Assembly (NCBI GenBank): GCA_964462785.1
Contig: CAYWZA010000038.1
Coordinates: 1-5,307 of the forward strand
DNA length: 5,307 bases
Direction of reading: 5' to 3'
Source of the DNA: JACQKA01 sp964462785
Lineage (GTDB): Bacteria > Patescibacteriota > Minisyncoccia > Phycocordibacterales > UBA2100
Each line of letters starts with the position of its first letter. Position 1 is the first letter of the stretch. The notes below the pieces were generated by a model that did no database searches, had not been told where the DNA came from, and saw nothing but the letters and a program-made list of their open reading frames with translations. Positions 5,254-5,307 of the stretch are shown here, in pieces. The translations under genes and the position numbers were made by a program.

Positions 5254-5307
5254 CCTGAATTCAACTTCGAAGTGCAACACTCCATGCTTGTAATGGCGTC
5301 TTAAAAC
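5254..5307 (-). mobile_element. Right end of an insertion sequence, probably IS30 family (copy 2, truncated by window end)
   Basis: 5254-5306 is the exact reverse complement of 1-53. It is the same end of the same element, again pointing into the window, so the two copies face each other. One additional element base (5307) is visible here. Because both copies are cut within 1 bp of the same element position, the window edges probably reflect an assembly break in a multi-copy repeat. Confidence 0.72.
5261..5305 (-). CDS. Transposase C-terminus (partial, second copy)
   Basis: The minus strand encodes the same FKTPLQAWSVALRS and TGA (stop at 5263-5261) as the left end. Only these 14 codons are visible; the body of the gene lies beyond the window. 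Confidence 0.6.
   Translation of the reverse strand, partial: FKTPLQAWSVALRS

Overview
The window looks like a complete short contig, or a segment bounded by mobile elements, from a Candidate Phyla Radiation (Patescibacteria, probably Parcubacteria-like) bacterium. This is inferred from three things: a very compact threonyl-tRNA synthetase with no TGS or editing domain; a large secreted, Tyr/Ser/Asn-rich protein with repeated Ig-like units, of a style common in that group; and small, densely packed genes with short leaders and clear sigma70-type promoters. No 16S rRNA or other phylogenetic marker is present beyond thrS, so the assignment is tentative.

Layout. Both ends carry the same 53-bp sequence in inverted orientation (1-53 and 5254-5306). 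Read inward, each copy encodes the last 14 residues of a transposase-like reading frame that stops just before the identity ends. I read these as the right ends of two copies of one insertion sequence, probably IS30 family, both pointing into the window. On the + strand follow a promoter, a small basic hypothetical protein (129-437) with its own intrinsic terminator, and thrS (512-1777). A 21-bp-perfect bidirectional terminator (1782-1843) separates thrS from everything to its right, which is all on the minus strand. In minus-strand transcription order these are: a membrane-anchored four-cysteine protein (5142-4567) behind a perfect consensus promoter, a terminator-like hairpin, a secreted five-cysteine protein (4468-3920), another hairpin, then a strong promoter driving a 629-residue cell-surface protein (3747-1858).

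How the genes relate. thrS supplies threonyl-tRNA for translation. The minus-strand block is entirely cell-envelope: one signal-anchor protein, one secreted protein and one large surface protein. The surface protein has five tandem copies of a nine-residue motif, Cys/Gly/Pro-rich and Asn/Thr-rich linkers, three Ig-like units, a VPYTG motif, a transmembrane helix and an unusually long cytoplasmic tail. No gene points to a defence system or CRISPR array.

The most interesting signals are the five protein-identical but codon-scrambled repeats in the surface protein, its sortase-signal-like C-terminus with a long cytoplasmic tail, the minimal ThrRS, and the equal 10-bp spacing between each IS edge and a TTGACA box.
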